From JBBQKF01 sp964549475 (GTDB lineage: Bacteria > Bacillota > Clostridia > Saccharofermentanales > UBA5734): 20,452 nucleotides of DNA. Position numbers and translations under genes: made by a program. The stretch's first letter is position 1; the number at the start of each line of letters is the position of its first letter. The notes under the pieces were generated by a model that saw nothing but the letters and a program-made list of their open reading frames with translations, had not been told where the DNA came from and made no database searches. Shown piece after piece: positions 1 through 9,068 of the stretch. The DNA lies in the NCBI GenBank assembly GCA_964549475.1, contig CAZJXH010000035.1:1-20452 (forward strand), written 5' to 3'.

Positions 1-394
1 GGAATTTTGCATACAGTTTCATTGTCTTGCGCATTGCCGATGACGGTGCGACTAACAGCTCTTCCATTTGGAGTGACACAAGGTCGGCACGGAAATCTTC
101 GCTATAGAGCTTGATATCGAGCAGCCAGTCATCATGTTGATCCTTCTCGTAGGACAGCGGGTCATAAACGAGGTAATCGCCTGTTAAATCATCGGCAGAC
201 AGGAGTTTCTTTATAGCAAAGTTGTTTGTTCCTGTAAGTTTGACGACAGTCACTCCTGGCAGGACGAGCTCGTCAACTCCGTCCGAAAATTCACCGTCCT
301 CGTCGTGCCAGAAGACGATTCGGCGTTTGTGAAATTCCGTTAGCGGCGCGGCGAACCTTTCCGAAAGCCTTAGTTTTATCGTTTCTGACAGCAT
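1..394 (-). CDS. pglZ: BREX alkaline-phosphatase-like protein PglZ (BrxZ), N-terminal part, cut by window edge
   Basis: Translating the minus strand from the ATG at 394 gives an open frame of 131 codons to the window edge. It begins MLSETIKLRLSERFAAPL and continues with RRIVFWHDEDGEF, which is typical of the start of type 1 BREX PglZ proteins. PglZ is an alkaline-phosphatase-superfamily protein needed for BREX defence and methylation; its catalytic core would lie outside the window. The start is supported by AGGAGG at about 398-403 overlapping the end of pglX, with a 9-nt gap from the pglX stop. Position last in brxA-brxB-brxC-pglX-pglZ agrees with the type 1 BREX order, where brxL usually follows. 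The family call rests on recognised N-terminal residues plus context, not on catalytic motifs. Confidence 0.88.
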   Translation of the reverse strand, partial: MLSETIKLRLSERFAAPLTEFHKRRIVFWHDEDGEFSDGVDELVLPGVTVVKLTGTNNFAIKKLLSADDLTGDYLVYDPLSYEKDQHDDWLLDIKLYSEDFRADLVSLQMEELLVAPSSAMRKTMKLYAKF

Positions 395-403
395 AGTATC
401 CTC

Positions 404-3400
404 CTATATCTTCGCCAGAACATCTGTAAAGGTCTCATAGTTCTTCTTCACGCCGTCGTCGAGGTCAATCTCGATGTTTTGGTCGGCAAGGTGGTGTACC
501 TTCTCTTCAAAAGCAGTTATTTCTTTCAGTTGTTCTGACATCTTGTCCTGTTGTTTTAGCAATCGTGCGCGTTCCGAATCCGTAGCTGTGTTCAGAGCGG
601 TGGCAATGTGCGATAGCTGTGTTCGATAACGCTCCTGCTGCTCATGGACATAATCCGTCCGCAGCTTGGCGAGCAGGTCACGTGAATAACGGTGCATATA
701 ACAAAGTGCCTTGAAGCCATTTTCCTTTCCACTATCAAACAACCAATAAATTGGTCTTTTGCCAGCTCCTCTAGACGTATACATATTGCAATGATCCTTG
801 AAAAAGTCATTGATAAAATAGTTTCTTATAATTTCTCTACTGGAACCTTTGCCACCCAATGCATCCGCTATGAAATTCAAATTATTTTCCAGTAACTTTT
901 CATCATAAACAGTTTTAATGAATTCAATAAACCTACCAGTAACATCATCATCAAAATACTCATCATCACAAATCGGAATGATATTATCTTTGTCAGAAAT
1001 AAAAGAACTGTACTTAGTTTCATCCCATTCTCCGCCTGCATATGCTAATCCCTCTACATCAAGAGAATATCTTCCAAACATACAACCTATCGCATATGAG
1101 ATAAATTCAGTTATTGTATTACGTAAAAACCTTTGATCTCTAATTTCTTTAGCATCAACAATTTCTTCTTCTGGCTCAAATTCATTTTCACTATTTTTCT
1201 TCTTTTTTTGCTTGTAACGATATGCTGTATTCGTTTTTAAAGTAATATCTTTATCTTCAATCTCTGGCGTTAATTCATCTTGTAGCCCATAAATTTCGAT
1301 GAAGATTCGATTTAATTCTTCTTCATTAGATTTTAATTGATTAAATCTATTTTCGCATTTCTGCAGCCAGTTTTCAAATGCCGACTTTATATTGTCACCA
1401 TATATCAGAGGGTGCTTTAAGAAGTCCCAAGATTTTTCATATTCATTCCAATCAAGTTTTGATATAGTAATATTCTCATCAACTAAATTATTAATTTTCA
1501 TCTGTTTATCTCGTAATAAGAATATAGGTAGTGCTCCAATGTGACTTTCATTAAAATTCAATGTTGGTGAAATTATGCTGAGTACAGTAGATCCTACAAT
1601 AGAATTTAAAAATCCAAGAAGATATTTTTTGAAATCATTATTGTGTAAAAAAAGAGATCCTCCTGCTCCATCAAACAAAAAATCTTTTTCAAAATCTCTA
1701 AACCCTGTAGCACTGCTTGATATCTTTGTCCAAGCAATAAACTCATTAAAATAAGCATCTTTATTTCTTAATAGAGCCTTATTTAAAAGTAATTCATTAC
1801 CGTTTTCACCCCAATACACAATCGTGTCTCTATTGCCATACCACTTTCTAAATTCTCCCCCCTTGTTATATTTAATCCATTTGCAGTGATGTGATGAAAT
1901 TTGGATATTAGTTGATTCTATATTAACCTCATACCATAATTTTACAAACCTATTAACATCACACGTAGACATCCCTTGTTTTGGTGTAGCCATTGAATTT
2001 ATTGATTGAGCTTTTTCAAAAATATTAATAATTTTTTCGCTCATCCAATACGCTATAGGTGTACCTGGAATTTTATTGAAATCTTGCTTTGAAATAGAAA
2101 ATCTATATCCGCAGTTTGTATTTTTTATTGCCTCCTGTGTTTTAGGTGCTTGAACTTCTATTCCTTTAAAATCAGACAGTCTTATATATTCACCTGGGTT
2201 AGTTTTATTGTCTTTTTCAAGAACAAAAGCACATACTGGAACGCAAGCAGATTCAAATGAATTATATTCTAATTGCACTAAACTAGATATATTAGAATTA
2301 CTTAAAATATATTTTCTTAACTTTTCATAACTCGATATAGACATCCATACAAAAGGAGTTAACATCCCCACATAACCATTATTTTCACAGTAATCAATAC
2401 ACTCTATTATAAATGCAAAAAATGTGTCATATGTGTCGCCTTTATATTGCCAATATTTTTCTTCTATAAATTTTTTTAGTTTCGGTGTCATCTTACTATT
2501 TGGCATGTACGGCGGATTAGTACAAACAATTGTATACTTCTCAGCTAATATATTTGCCTGTATTGCTAATGACTTTAAAGTTGGTAGAGTGTCCTTATAC
2601 CATTCAGTACTTTCAAAAGACATTTGTCCTTCCATTTTACAACTATTAAGATACTCTAAATAATCTTGATAATTTCCTTTTTCAACTGTTTGTAAGGAGC
2701 CAATTTCTTTTGCATCCTTAAAAGCGGTACACAAATATTCACCGATTTTATCTAATTCTTTATCATAGGTAATGCCTTCAAATGTGTGACGTTTTATTTC
2801 ATTACTTTCTTCAATAATTGATAACTTTGGTTCAAGGTTTAGTGTAAGGAATCTTCGGTCATAACTTCTGGCTTTCATCATAATTGCAAAATATGCATAT
2901 TGATAAGCTCTTTCATCAATATCTACACCAAATAAGTTGTTTTGTATTATCGATTGCGCTGCATCTCTTTCTGAGTAGCCAGATTCTTTATATATTTCCA
3001 TAAAAATACCAAAAGCATAGATTAAAATATGACCACTACCCATACAAGGATCAAAAAAAGTAATTGTTTCTGGATTAACTTTTTCATTTATATACTCGAT
3101 TTCACCACTTTTAGGTGCAACAAAAAACTCTAATTTTTCTCTTAATTTGCTTTCTGGATTTCGTTCAATCCAGTATCTACCAAGAGAGTTGTCAACAATA
3201 TATTTTACAATCCAGTCTGATGTAAATATTTGAGTAACAAAAGGGATGTCTTCTTTTTTATACTGTTTTTTTGCATTTATCAAGACATCCTTAGGGTCTG
3301 AAATATAGTGTTGATACAACCAACCTAATATTTCAACTTGTCCATTTGGTAACCCATCTTCATTTACCGCTGTAATATTAAAATCTTTTTCAGGGATGTC

Positions 3401-3967
3401 TTTTACCAACTTTCCAATAACACTTTCTGCTTTCAAAATGTTGTTAGGCAGCAGCATTTCCGTATAGCCACCGAGCTTCTCGAACATTTCTGGAAGAGCG
3501 GCGTTCAGTGTGTTGCACTGTATCAGCAGTAGATAGCGGTAGAGTTCTTCCGTCTTGTTGGCGTTCAACAGTTCAGACACTTTCGCCTTATCAAGGCCGT
3601 CCAAATCAAGGTGCAGAACATCTTTCAGAATTTCAGGGTTGAAACCGCCGGTTGCATCTGAAAACACGCGGACGTGTGTCGGCAAATAATCGTTGACCTC
3701 CATAAAACGTAGAGCAACAAATCGGTTGAACCAAGTGTATGCCACTTCCTCAACTACCTCTTGGTAACCGTGTTTCTGTATTTCTTGGACAAATGCTGTG
3801 CGCTGTTGCTTCTCATCTGCGGACAGCACACGCCCAGCGATAACTGAGGCTTTCTCGTCGCCGTAGCCCTTGTCATTAATGTCGTATTGGTAAGCGCGTT
3901 GCTTCACTTGCTCGATGAGTTCGTTCCGCGCCCAGATTGCATATTTTTGTATGGCGTTCTTATTCAT
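404..3967 (-). CDS. pglX: BREX type 1 adenine-specific DNA methyltransferase PglX (BrxX)
   Basis: This encodes a 1187-residue protein, the usual size for PglX. Motif I is FDPCMGSGH at about residues 305-313 and the catalytic NPPY motif is at about 484-487, the layout of an N6-adenine methyltransferase. In type 1 BREX, PglX methylates a non-palindromic site on host DNA to mark self and is also required for phage exclusion; the part after the catalytic core carries target recognition. The ATG at 3967 follows a GAGGG ribosome binding site and lies 14 nt after the brxC stop. The gene is oddly mosaic: codons up to about 179 and after about 1062 have moderate GC (45% in a 60-nt row near 3661), while the middle falls as low as 18% (row at 2281). 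This suggests that the catalytic and specificity part was exchanged by recombination. The frame is intact. Confidence 0.96.
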   Translation of the reverse strand: MNKNAIQKYAIWARNELIEQVKQRAYQYDINDKGYGDEKASVIAGRVLSADEKQQRTAFVQEIQKHGYQEVVEEVAYTWFNRFVALRFMEVNDYLPTHVRVFSDATGGFNPEILKDVLHLDLDGLDKAKVSELLNANKTEELYRYLLLIQCNTLNAALPEMFEKLGGYTEMLLPNNILKAESVIGKLVKDIPEKDFNITAVNEDGLPNGQVEILGWLYQHYISDPKDVLINAKKQYKKEDIPFVTQIFTSDWIVKYIVDNSLGRYWIERNPESKLREKLEFFVAPKSGEIEYINEKVNPETITFFDPCMGSGHILIYAFGIFMEIYKESGYSERDAAQSIIQNNLFGVDIDERAYQYAYFAIMMKARSYDRRFLTLNLEPKLSIIEESNEIKRHTFEGITYDKELDKIGEYLCTAFKDAKEIGSLQTVEKGNYQDYLEYLNSCKMEGQMSFESTEWYKDTLPTLKSLAIQANILAEKYTIVCTNPPYMPNSKMTPKLKKFIEEKYWQYKGDTYDTFFAFIIECIDYCENNGYVGMLTPFVWMSISSYEKLRKYILSNSNISSLVQLEYNSFESACVPVCAFVLEKDNKTNPGEYIRLSDFKGIEVQAPKTQEAIKNTNCGYRFSISKQDFNKIPGTPIAYWMSEKIINIFEKAQSINSMATPKQGMSTCDVNRFVKLWYEVNIESTNIQISSHHCKWIKYNKGGEFRKWYGNRDTIVYWGENGNELLLNKALLRNKDAYFNEFIAWTKISSSATGFRDFEKDFLFDGAGGSLFLHNNDFKKYLLGFLNSIVGSTVLSIISPTLNFNESHIGALPIFLLRDKQMKINNLVDENITISKLDWNEYEKSWDFLKHPLIYGDNIKSAFENWLQKCENRFNQLKSNEEELNRIFIEIYGLQDELTPEIEDKDITLKTNTAYRYKQKKKKNSENEFEPEEEIVDAKEIRDQRFLRNTITEFISYAIGCMFGRYSLDVEGLAYAGGEWDETKYSSFISDKDNIIPICDDEYFDDDVTGRFIEFIKTVYDEKLLENNLNFIADALGGKGSSREIIRNYFINDFFKDHCNMYTSRGAGKRPIYWLFDSGKENGFKALCYMHRYSRDLLAKLRTDYVHEQQERYRTQLSHIATALNTATDSERARLLKQQDKMSEQLKEITAFEEKVHHLADQNIEIDLDDGVKKNYETFTDVLAKI
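780..3430 (-). other. AT-rich central block of pglX (probable recombination or allele-swap segment)
   Basis: Hand counts of 60-nt rows show abrupt changes. The row at 3421 has 27/60 G+C and the row at 3361 has 18/60. The row at 2281 has 11/60. The row at 781 has 15/60 and the row at 721 has 23/60. The block covers roughly residues 179-1062, including both methyltransferase motifs and the likely target recognition region, while the N- and C-terminal ends match the rest of the operon. Boundaries are approximate to about 60 nt. Confidence 0.7.
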
Positions 3968-3981
3968 ATCAATGCCCTCGC

Positions 3982-6900
3982 TTAATTTATTTGGATTCCA
4001 TCGTTTGACTCCAACGTGTCGTACAGTTTCTTTCGGATGCCGTCAAGATAACAATCTACAGCCTCTTTTGAGGTCAATCGTTTGACAGGGAATACATCAG
4101 ATCGACGCACCTGTGCGATTTTCTGCGGTTTCGGTTTCTCTTCGCCGGGAAGCGATTGCGGAGCCTCCTGCAGAACAGATTCAATTCGCTTGCAAACTTG
4201 GTCTTTATAGTTCTGTAGCTGAGTAATCATGGCATCAAGCACAGTCAGGCTCGTCGCATCAGCTACTTTCTTCTTATATTCGATGAAGCGATCGTCCGAT
4301 TTCTTAACTTCGTCGCCCGCTTTACTTCCTATACCCACGAGGGTGTGGACGTCTCCCATGTATAGAGTAATGATGCTGTGCACTTCCTCCTTCTTCTGCG
4401 TGAGGAGAACCTCGTATGCGGCTTTAATATCTTGCATAAGGTCGGAGAGGTCTTTTATTCGGGTATAAGGCTTCGCCATACCGAGGATAGTAGCAATTTC
4501 GCTGATTTTATCACTCGTGTTAGGATCGGTAACGAAGTAGTCCCGTTCATCTTGTAAACTTTTCTGCAATATTCTTGCAGAATCGAAGATAGTCCGCTGG
4601 GACTTGAAAAAGGTTTCAATTTCCTCCATGTCATCGGTCGCGTCGAACAAGTCATCCTGTTTGGCAAGAAGGCGTTTTAAGAGTGCCACATTGTCGTTTT
4701 TCTGCGAAAGAATGCTCACCATCAAGTCATGGGCATTTTGTACCACTTCCTTTTGCGGATAGCAGTCGTGGCTGTATTCCATGAGCAGGGTTTCATAGCG
4801 CCCAAGTCTTGTGGACAGCGTGTCTTTGACAAACGACACTAAGCCGTCCTCGTCTTCTGCAATGCTCATCTGTCCGAGCCACTCGCGCAGGAACTTGACA
4901 ACTTTTCGCATATCGTCCTCAGACGGAGCGATGCGGCGGCTAACACTCGCTTTATCAACCTCTGACTTTACACGAAGGTAACGGACGAGGTTTTTATCAT
5001 CCTTGCTCACGACTGCGCCACCATAGCGGATTTCAATCTTCTGTGATACGATGAGACGAGCTGCAAGTGCGGCTATATCAATCTCTCGCCAACCGTATGG
5101 TATCGCCTGATAGCGGCGCTGTACATCGCCCATCGACACGGGGACATGGCTCATGTAACGTTCCTCAAGCCACTGGCTGACTTCACTCAGAGCAAATTCG
5201 TTGTTTGCACCGCTTCCAGTAAAACCGGTTTGTTGCAGCGCACCATTTAGGATTGTCAATATATCGGCATCGCTCTCATAAAATGTGTTCACAAGGTTTA
5301 ACCTTGAATAAACGCTTTCAATTAGTTGCTTTAATGCTTCGTCTATCTTCCCCTTGGCATCGTTGCATTTAATTTCAATTTTTTCACCATAGATAAAGAA
5401 TGTGCCGCACATGATCGCCTTGTCAATCTGTACCTTCGCGCTCTCTTCCAGAGTACGGGCTTGTGCCTGTCGCTTACGAATAATGTCCTGAATGCTTTCC
5501 GGCAACTGAGATACATTCTTCTGTTTGATGTATTTCTTTATTTTTGCGGCAGTTTCCAGTTCCTCAAAATACTGGACTTCGCTGGACAACAGAACAATAG
5601 CCTCGTTGTTGGCCTGCGAGTCCATAATCAGTCTTTGTTCGGAAACATTGTAGTAGTCGCTCGCAACAGTCACGAAACGCAAGCGAACTCCACCCTGCGC
5701 CGCACCAACAAGGGTTTCGTCGATGTATTGGTCATAAGCAAAGTCATATTTGTTGTATTTGTACTTTTTGGACGGGTAGATCTCGTTGAATATCGTCTGC
5801 CCGATGCTCTGAACGATAGTCGCGCTATCCACGGAAGTGTTGCGAATATCAATGGCAATGTCCTGCTCCTCATCGGTCAAAAACGAGTAGTTGTCACCGT
5901 TTCGTGCGACGTAGTTCTGACGCTCTAAACGCTCCAGAGATTCGGCAATTTCGCGGCGTAAAGTTATTTTGTCTGTGCGGATGTCGTCCACCATCAAGAT
6001 GGCGATATTATCGATATTCGCCTTAATATCGTCGATATAGCGAATGAGATAGAGTAATTTCAGAACACTCACGTCACGCAGTTCCAAGCCGTCCTGCTTT
6101 TCAGCCGCAGTCTGACAGCGGTCGATTACCCGGCGTATCGGACTTTCAAGGAAGGTGTGTACTGTGTCATAAAACTGGGAGAATGGCACAAGGGCATTTT
6201 CGTCTTTACCCTGTATTTTCTGTGATGCTTCCTGGAATCCGGAGAGCATGGAACGCTCGCCGCCAGATAGGTGCTTGCCCGAATTACCGTGCTTGCGGAT
6301 TTCAGCAAGTACCTTCTGGATGATTATAAATTGATACGGTACGAACGGATAGGTCGCAGAGAATTCCGCACCGCCACTGTAGCCTTTGATGTCCAGTACA
6401 GCCTCGTTAAAAGTGAAAAGATTCTTTAAGACTGCGTGTTCCTTATCATAGACCATACGTAGAAGTTGGTCGGCATCCGGGGTTTTTTCAAGAAGACGCT
6501 TTTTAATTACCTCATCTACTGAAGCAGAAGATAATGAAAGACGTGTGTTGAAACGCCCTTGAATTCTGGAGAAATCGTCACCACTTATTTTGACCACCGA
6601 GTCTATGGCTTCTTGGCTTGTGACCATTATCCAAACCTTACCCCTACACTTGCTGCCGACTTCCTCAACGATAGACTGAAGATTAAGCATCAGGTCGCTA
6701 TCGTCTCCGATGTACTGTCCAACTTCGTCCACACAGAACAGGAGCTGGAAATCCTTACCTTTAGAATCGACATACTCTTTGATTTCTTCAACAAGCTGTT
6801 TAATGCTCATATCCACATTCTCTTCGCCATTAAACCAGTTACGCGCAGCGATTTCGCTCATACCGAGAACGCTTTGCAGGACAGATACGATGTCATCCTC

Positions 6901-7503
6901 AAAGAAAACACAAGCAGAGCGACTCTCCAACCATGATAAGCCGTTGATGTTTTCAAACTTTTTTCGGAAAGCATCGGTCTTGCCACACATATCCACGAAG
7001 CGTTCTAATTTCGCTATTTTCAAGTCCTCGCCGTAAAAGCCGAGGTGGTTATAAAATACCTTAGCGAACACGCGCAGGACTGCCGTTTTATCTTTGTTTA
7101 TGGGGCCTTCAATGCCGATATTAAACAGAATCGATTCGGTAGGGAAATTCGTGCAACGGACAATCGTGGCATACATCATCGGATCGTCAAACTTATCCTT
7201 AAAGAAATCCACCGCACGTCTACCCGCAACATCTTGATTGGATAGTAGATAAGACAGTATTTTAAGGAAGTGGGATTTACCACTTCCAAAGAAGCCTGAT
7301 ATCCAAACCCCAATTTTATCGGTTGGATGATCAATTGCTTTCATGTAATTATCAAAGAAAGTATTAAAGTGGCGACGAAGTTCCTTAGTGATGATGTACT
7401 CGCCAAGTTCCTGCACAAGACTCTTTTCATCATCCTGTGCCACTTTGATAACACCGTTGATGTCACGGTTAATGTCCTTTTGGAACATGCTCTGAATCTT
7501 CAT
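3982..7503 (-). CDS. brxC: BREX system P-loop ATPase BrxC
   Basis: The 1173-residue product matches BrxC/PglY in size. A Walker A motif (GSGKS, about residues 73-77, within GFFGSGKSHFLKIL) is followed by a Walker B-like strand ending in LLFCVDE (about 254-260) and a sensor-like strand around 292-301 (VWIMVTSQE). The rest is long and partly helical with no motif I can name. BrxC is a large ATPase needed for both defence and host methylation in type 1 BREX and is thought to act in a complex with the other Brx proteins. The ATG at 7503 has a GGAGG ribosome binding site 8 nt upstream, and the gene starts 15 nt after brxB. Composition is even across the gene, unlike pglX. Confidence 0.95.
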   Translation of the reverse strand: MKIQSMFQKDINRDINGVIKVAQDDEKSLVQELGEYIITKELRRHFNTFFDNYMKAIDHPTDKIGVWISGFFGSGKSHFLKILSYLLSNQDVAGRRAVDFFKDKFDDPMMYATIVRCTNFPTESILFNIGIEGPINKDKTAVLRVFAKVFYNHLGFYGEDLKIAKLERFVDMCGKTDAFRKKFENINGLSWLESRSACVFFEDDIVSVLQSVLGMSEIAARNWFNGEENVDMSIKQLVEEIKEYVDSKGKDFQLLFCVDEVGQYIGDDSDLMLNLQSIVEEVGSKCRGKVWIMVTSQEAIDSVVKISGDDFSRIQGRFNTRLSLSSASVDEVIKKRLLEKTPDADQLLRMVYDKEHAVLKNLFTFNEAVLDIKGYSGGAEFSATYPFVPYQFIIIQKVLAEIRKHGNSGKHLSGGERSMLSGFQEASQKIQGKDENALVPFSQFYDTVHTFLESPIRRVIDRCQTAAEKQDGLELRDVSVLKLLYLIRYIDDIKANIDNIAILMVDDIRTDKITLRREIAESLERLERQNYVARNGDNYSFLTDEEQDIAIDIRNTSVDSATIVQSIGQTIFNEIYPSKKYKYNKYDFAYDQYIDETLVGAAQGGVRLRFVTVASDYYNVSEQRLIMDSQANNEAIVLLSSEVQYFEELETAAKIKKYIKQKNVSQLPESIQDIIRKRQAQARTLEESAKVQIDKAIMCGTFFIYGEKIEIKCNDAKGKIDEALKQLIESVYSRLNLVNTFYESDADILTILNGALQQTGFTGSGANNEFALSEVSQWLEERYMSHVPVSMGDVQRRYQAIPYGWREIDIAALAARLIVSQKIEIRYGGAVVSKDDKNLVRYLRVKSEVDKASVSRRIAPSEDDMRKVVKFLREWLGQMSIAEDEDGLVSFVKDTLSTRLGRYETLLMEYSHDCYPQKEVVQNAHDLMVSILSQKNDNVALLKRLLAKQDDLFDATDDMEEIETFFKSQRTIFDSARILQKSLQDERDYFVTDPNTSDKISEIATILGMAKPYTRIKDLSDLMQDIKAAYEVLLTQKKEEVHSIITLYMGDVHTLVGIGSKAGDEVKKSDDRFIEYKKKVADATSLTVLDAMITQLQNYKDQVCKRIESVLQEAPQSLPGEEKPKPQKIAQVRRSDVFPVKRLTSKEAVDCYLDGIRKKLYDTLESNDGIQIN

Positions 7504-7518
7504 TGTGGTTTCCTCCGA

Positions 7519-8076
7519 TTAAAGTAAATTAAACGCTCTGTAATAATTCCCGTCGTGGAACTTATCAAATAGGCTTAGGCTTTGCCCGTTAAATTCTCCT
7601 GGATAGAACACTACAATTGGCACATCTGAAAAGGCTTGCTGCATACTTTCGAGCATATTGTGCGAACGCATAAAGGGATACACTTTGCCTACACCAGTCA
7701 GGAATAACACATCGCCGTGTTGGTGGGAATCATATTTCATCTTGTTAAGGAACGCTTCCGGCATGGCTATCTTTTGAAGATGAGTGAGGATGTAGTCCTT
7801 GCCTTTCTTTTCCTCCATAGACGGCACAGTGGCAAGCACTCTCTTTTCCTCTAGTATTTCGAGCAGTATTTTGTACATATCTCGCTCGATGATTCTGTAT
7901 CCGTCGGATGGTGTATTTACAAGCCGCTCAATGTAGCCGCGGACTATGAGTTCATATTGCGGTTCGTATTTGAAGATGTGAATCCCCACCTCGTTAGAAA
8001 GCCCTTTGTTGGCAAGAAAGTTCTTGTCGGAAATACGCTCTTTAATTCTATCAAGTTCTTGTTTGATATCTGCCAT
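7519..8076 (-). CDS. brxB: BREX protein BrxB (DUF1788)
   Basis: The product has 185 residues, a normal length for BrxB (DUF1788). The C-terminus, with VVFYPGEFNGQSLSLF and a final NYYRAFNLL, is characteristic of the family. The biochemical role is not settled, but the protein is an essential small component of type 1 BREX. A GTG two codons upstream (8082) is in frame but lies only 1 nt from the AGGAG at 8084-8088. The ATG at 8076 has 7-nt spacing and gives the usual MADIKQELDRIKERI start, so I chose it. The brxA stop codon overlaps this ribosome binding site, which suggests translational coupling. Confidence 0.94.
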   Translation of the reverse strand: MADIKQELDRIKERISDKNFLANKGLSNEVGIHIFKYEPQYELIVRGYIERLVNTPSDGYRIIERDMYKILLEILEEKRVLATVPSMEEKKGKDYILTHLQKIAMPEAFLNKMKYDSHQHGDVLFLTGVGKVYPFMRSHNMLESMQQAFSDVPIVVFYPGEFNGQSLSLFDKFHDGNYYRAFNLL

Positions 8077-8086
8077 AATCACTCTC

Positions 8087-8692
8087 CTACCTAAAACAGT
8101 TGAATGCGGCTAGCGCGGTCAAGTCGTTGTTTTCACGGATACCGCTTTCTAGTTCAGCGCTTATGAAAATGGGGTTCAAGCCAATATCGCTGATGCTGTC
8201 GAGCATCTCTGTTTCAATAAGACATTTGGTCAGTACCTGTTTCAATTTTGCAATCGTTTGCTCGCTCCAAGAGGCAATATCATCGTTCTGTTCACGTAGC
8301 CGCGAGAAGAATACATTGATGTCTTTTTTGGTATAGGAGAAATCATGCTGACGGTACTTCTCACCAATAAGGTCAACCATGAACTCACGGACTAGGCGGT
8401 TGTAGCACATCATCGCATAAAGATTAATTTGCTTTGCTACATCAATAGGGGAGTTCGCTAGCTCGTATGCCAGTTTCGCGTTGTCAAGCGCAACCAACCG
8501 CTTATGACAAGATCGAGCGATTCTTATCACCATGCGTTCAGTCGGGTACTGGAATAAATTGTCCCGTTTGATAAACGCAATAATTTCTTCAATTGGTTTA
8601 TCTTCAATATACTGCTTCGATACAATTCTCATCTCATAAAACAGGAACTGCTCAGCAGTCAGAGTACCGTTATACGGCATAGAAATATCCAT
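8087..8692 (-). CDS. brxA: BREX protein BrxA (DUF1819)
   Basis: The product has 201 residues and matches BrxA (DUF1819) in length and style, with LFYEMRIVSKQYIEDKPIEEI near the start and FNCFR at the end. BrxA homologues are small helical DNA-binding proteins that head type 1 BREX operons; their exact step is unresolved. The ATG at 8692 is preceded by AGGTGA about 10 nt upstream. A second in-frame ATG four codons later is possible but has a poorer upstream site. The gene follows the helix-turn-helix gene by 52 nt on the same strand and precedes brxB by 10 nt, so all are probably co-transcribed. Confidence 0.93.
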   Translation of the reverse strand: MDISMPYNGTLTAEQFLFYEMRIVSKQYIEDKPIEEIIAFIKRDNLFQYPTERMVIRIARSCHKRLVALDNAKLAYELANSPIDVAKQINLYAMMCYNRLVREFMVDLIGEKYRQHDFSYTKKDINVFFSRLREQNDDIASWSEQTIAKLKQVLTKCLIETEMLDSISDIGLNPIFISAELESGIRENNDLTALAAFNCFR

Positions 8693-8744
8693 GTATTATT
8701 ATCACCTTTTCACACCTCTCTGAGCTTAAATCGATATTAACGGC

Positions 8745-8936
8745 TCATTCAATATCGGCACTCTTGCCGCTGTCGACCCAAGCATCTACTTCCGAAATTT
8801 TGAATTTATATTGCTTACCAATCCGGCGATATGGAATAACATCTTTCTTGATCCAATTGCGGATTGTATCTTTGCTCACACCAAGATGCTCGGCGATCTC
8901 TTCAAGGCTTGACCATTTCTCGGGTTCAATAGACAT
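8745..8936 (-). CDS. Excisionase-family helix-turn-helix protein, probable BREX operon regulator
   Basis: The 63-residue protein consists almost entirely of a MerR/excisionase-type helix-turn-helix. SLEEIAEHLGVSKDTIRNWI is the HTH and IPYRRIGKQYKFKISEVDAWV is the following wing. It is the first gene after the promoter at 8980-9008 and has a strong ribosome binding site (AGGAGGG, 8944-8950) 7 nt from the ATG. Its place immediately before brxA suggests a regulator of the defence operon or an accessory DNA-binding subunit. BREX loci are more often preceded by a WYL-domain regulator (BrxR); this protein has no WYL domain. Function in excision is unlikely because no integrase is in view, but cannot be excluded. 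Confidence 0.85.
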   Translation of the reverse strand: MSIEPEKWSSLEEIAEHLGVSKDTIRNWIKKDVIPYRRIGKQYKFKISEVDAWVDSGKSADIE

Positions 8937-8943
8937 TTTCTTT

Positions 8944-8950
8944 CCCTCCT
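8944..8950 (-). promoter_or_regulatory. Ribosome binding site of the HTH gene
   Basis: AGGAGGG on the minus strand lies 7 nt before the ATG at 8936. It fixes the start of the small HTH gene. Confidence 0.85.
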
Positions 8951-8979
8951 AATAATTACCCTGCATCCAAGACTCAATA

Positions 8980-9008
8980 ATTATAACGCATTCTGACTTG
9001 AATTACAA
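8980..9008 (-). promoter_or_regulatory. Sigma-70/SigA-type promoter of the BREX operon
   Basis: On the minus strand TTGTAA (9003-9008) is followed after exactly 17 nt by a perfect TATAAT (8980-8985). This lies about 40 nt upstream of the HTH start codon, so it is well placed to drive HTH-brxA-brxB-brxC-pglX-pglZ. The spacer contains AGTCAGAAT, whose reverse complement recurs at 11809-11817. A 16-nt word that recurs with one mismatch at 11798-11813 sits about 10 nt upstream of the -35 box. Confidence 0.8.
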
Positions 9009-9018
9009 TGATTATTAT

Positions 9019-9034
9019 AGATTTGATATGAATT
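9019..9034. promoter_or_regulatory. Candidate operator upstream of the BREX promoter (shared 16-nt word)
   Basis: On the minus strand this reads AATTCATATCAAATCT. The plus strand at 11798-11813 reads AATTCATATCAATTCT, a 15/16 match. The only two copies seen lie in the two intergenic control regions on either side of the NACHT gene. A shared regulator site, possibly for the HTH protein, is an inference. Confidence 0.4.
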
Positions 9035-9043
9035 AGCATGAAC

Positions 9044-9058
9044 AGATGCTAACCATCT
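9044..9058. repeat. Short inverted repeat between the NACHT and BREX genes
   Basis: AGATG and CATCT flank a 5-nt loop just after the NACHT stop codon. There is no run of T on either side, so it is a poor rho-independent terminator and may only be an operator half-site or chance. Confidence 0.3.
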
Positions 9059-9068
9059 TATTCATCAG

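Noticed and set aside
5461..5928. 155-codon plus-strand open frame inside brxC
   Set aside because: It lies antisense to the coherent BrxC frame, with no ribosome binding site or known domain.
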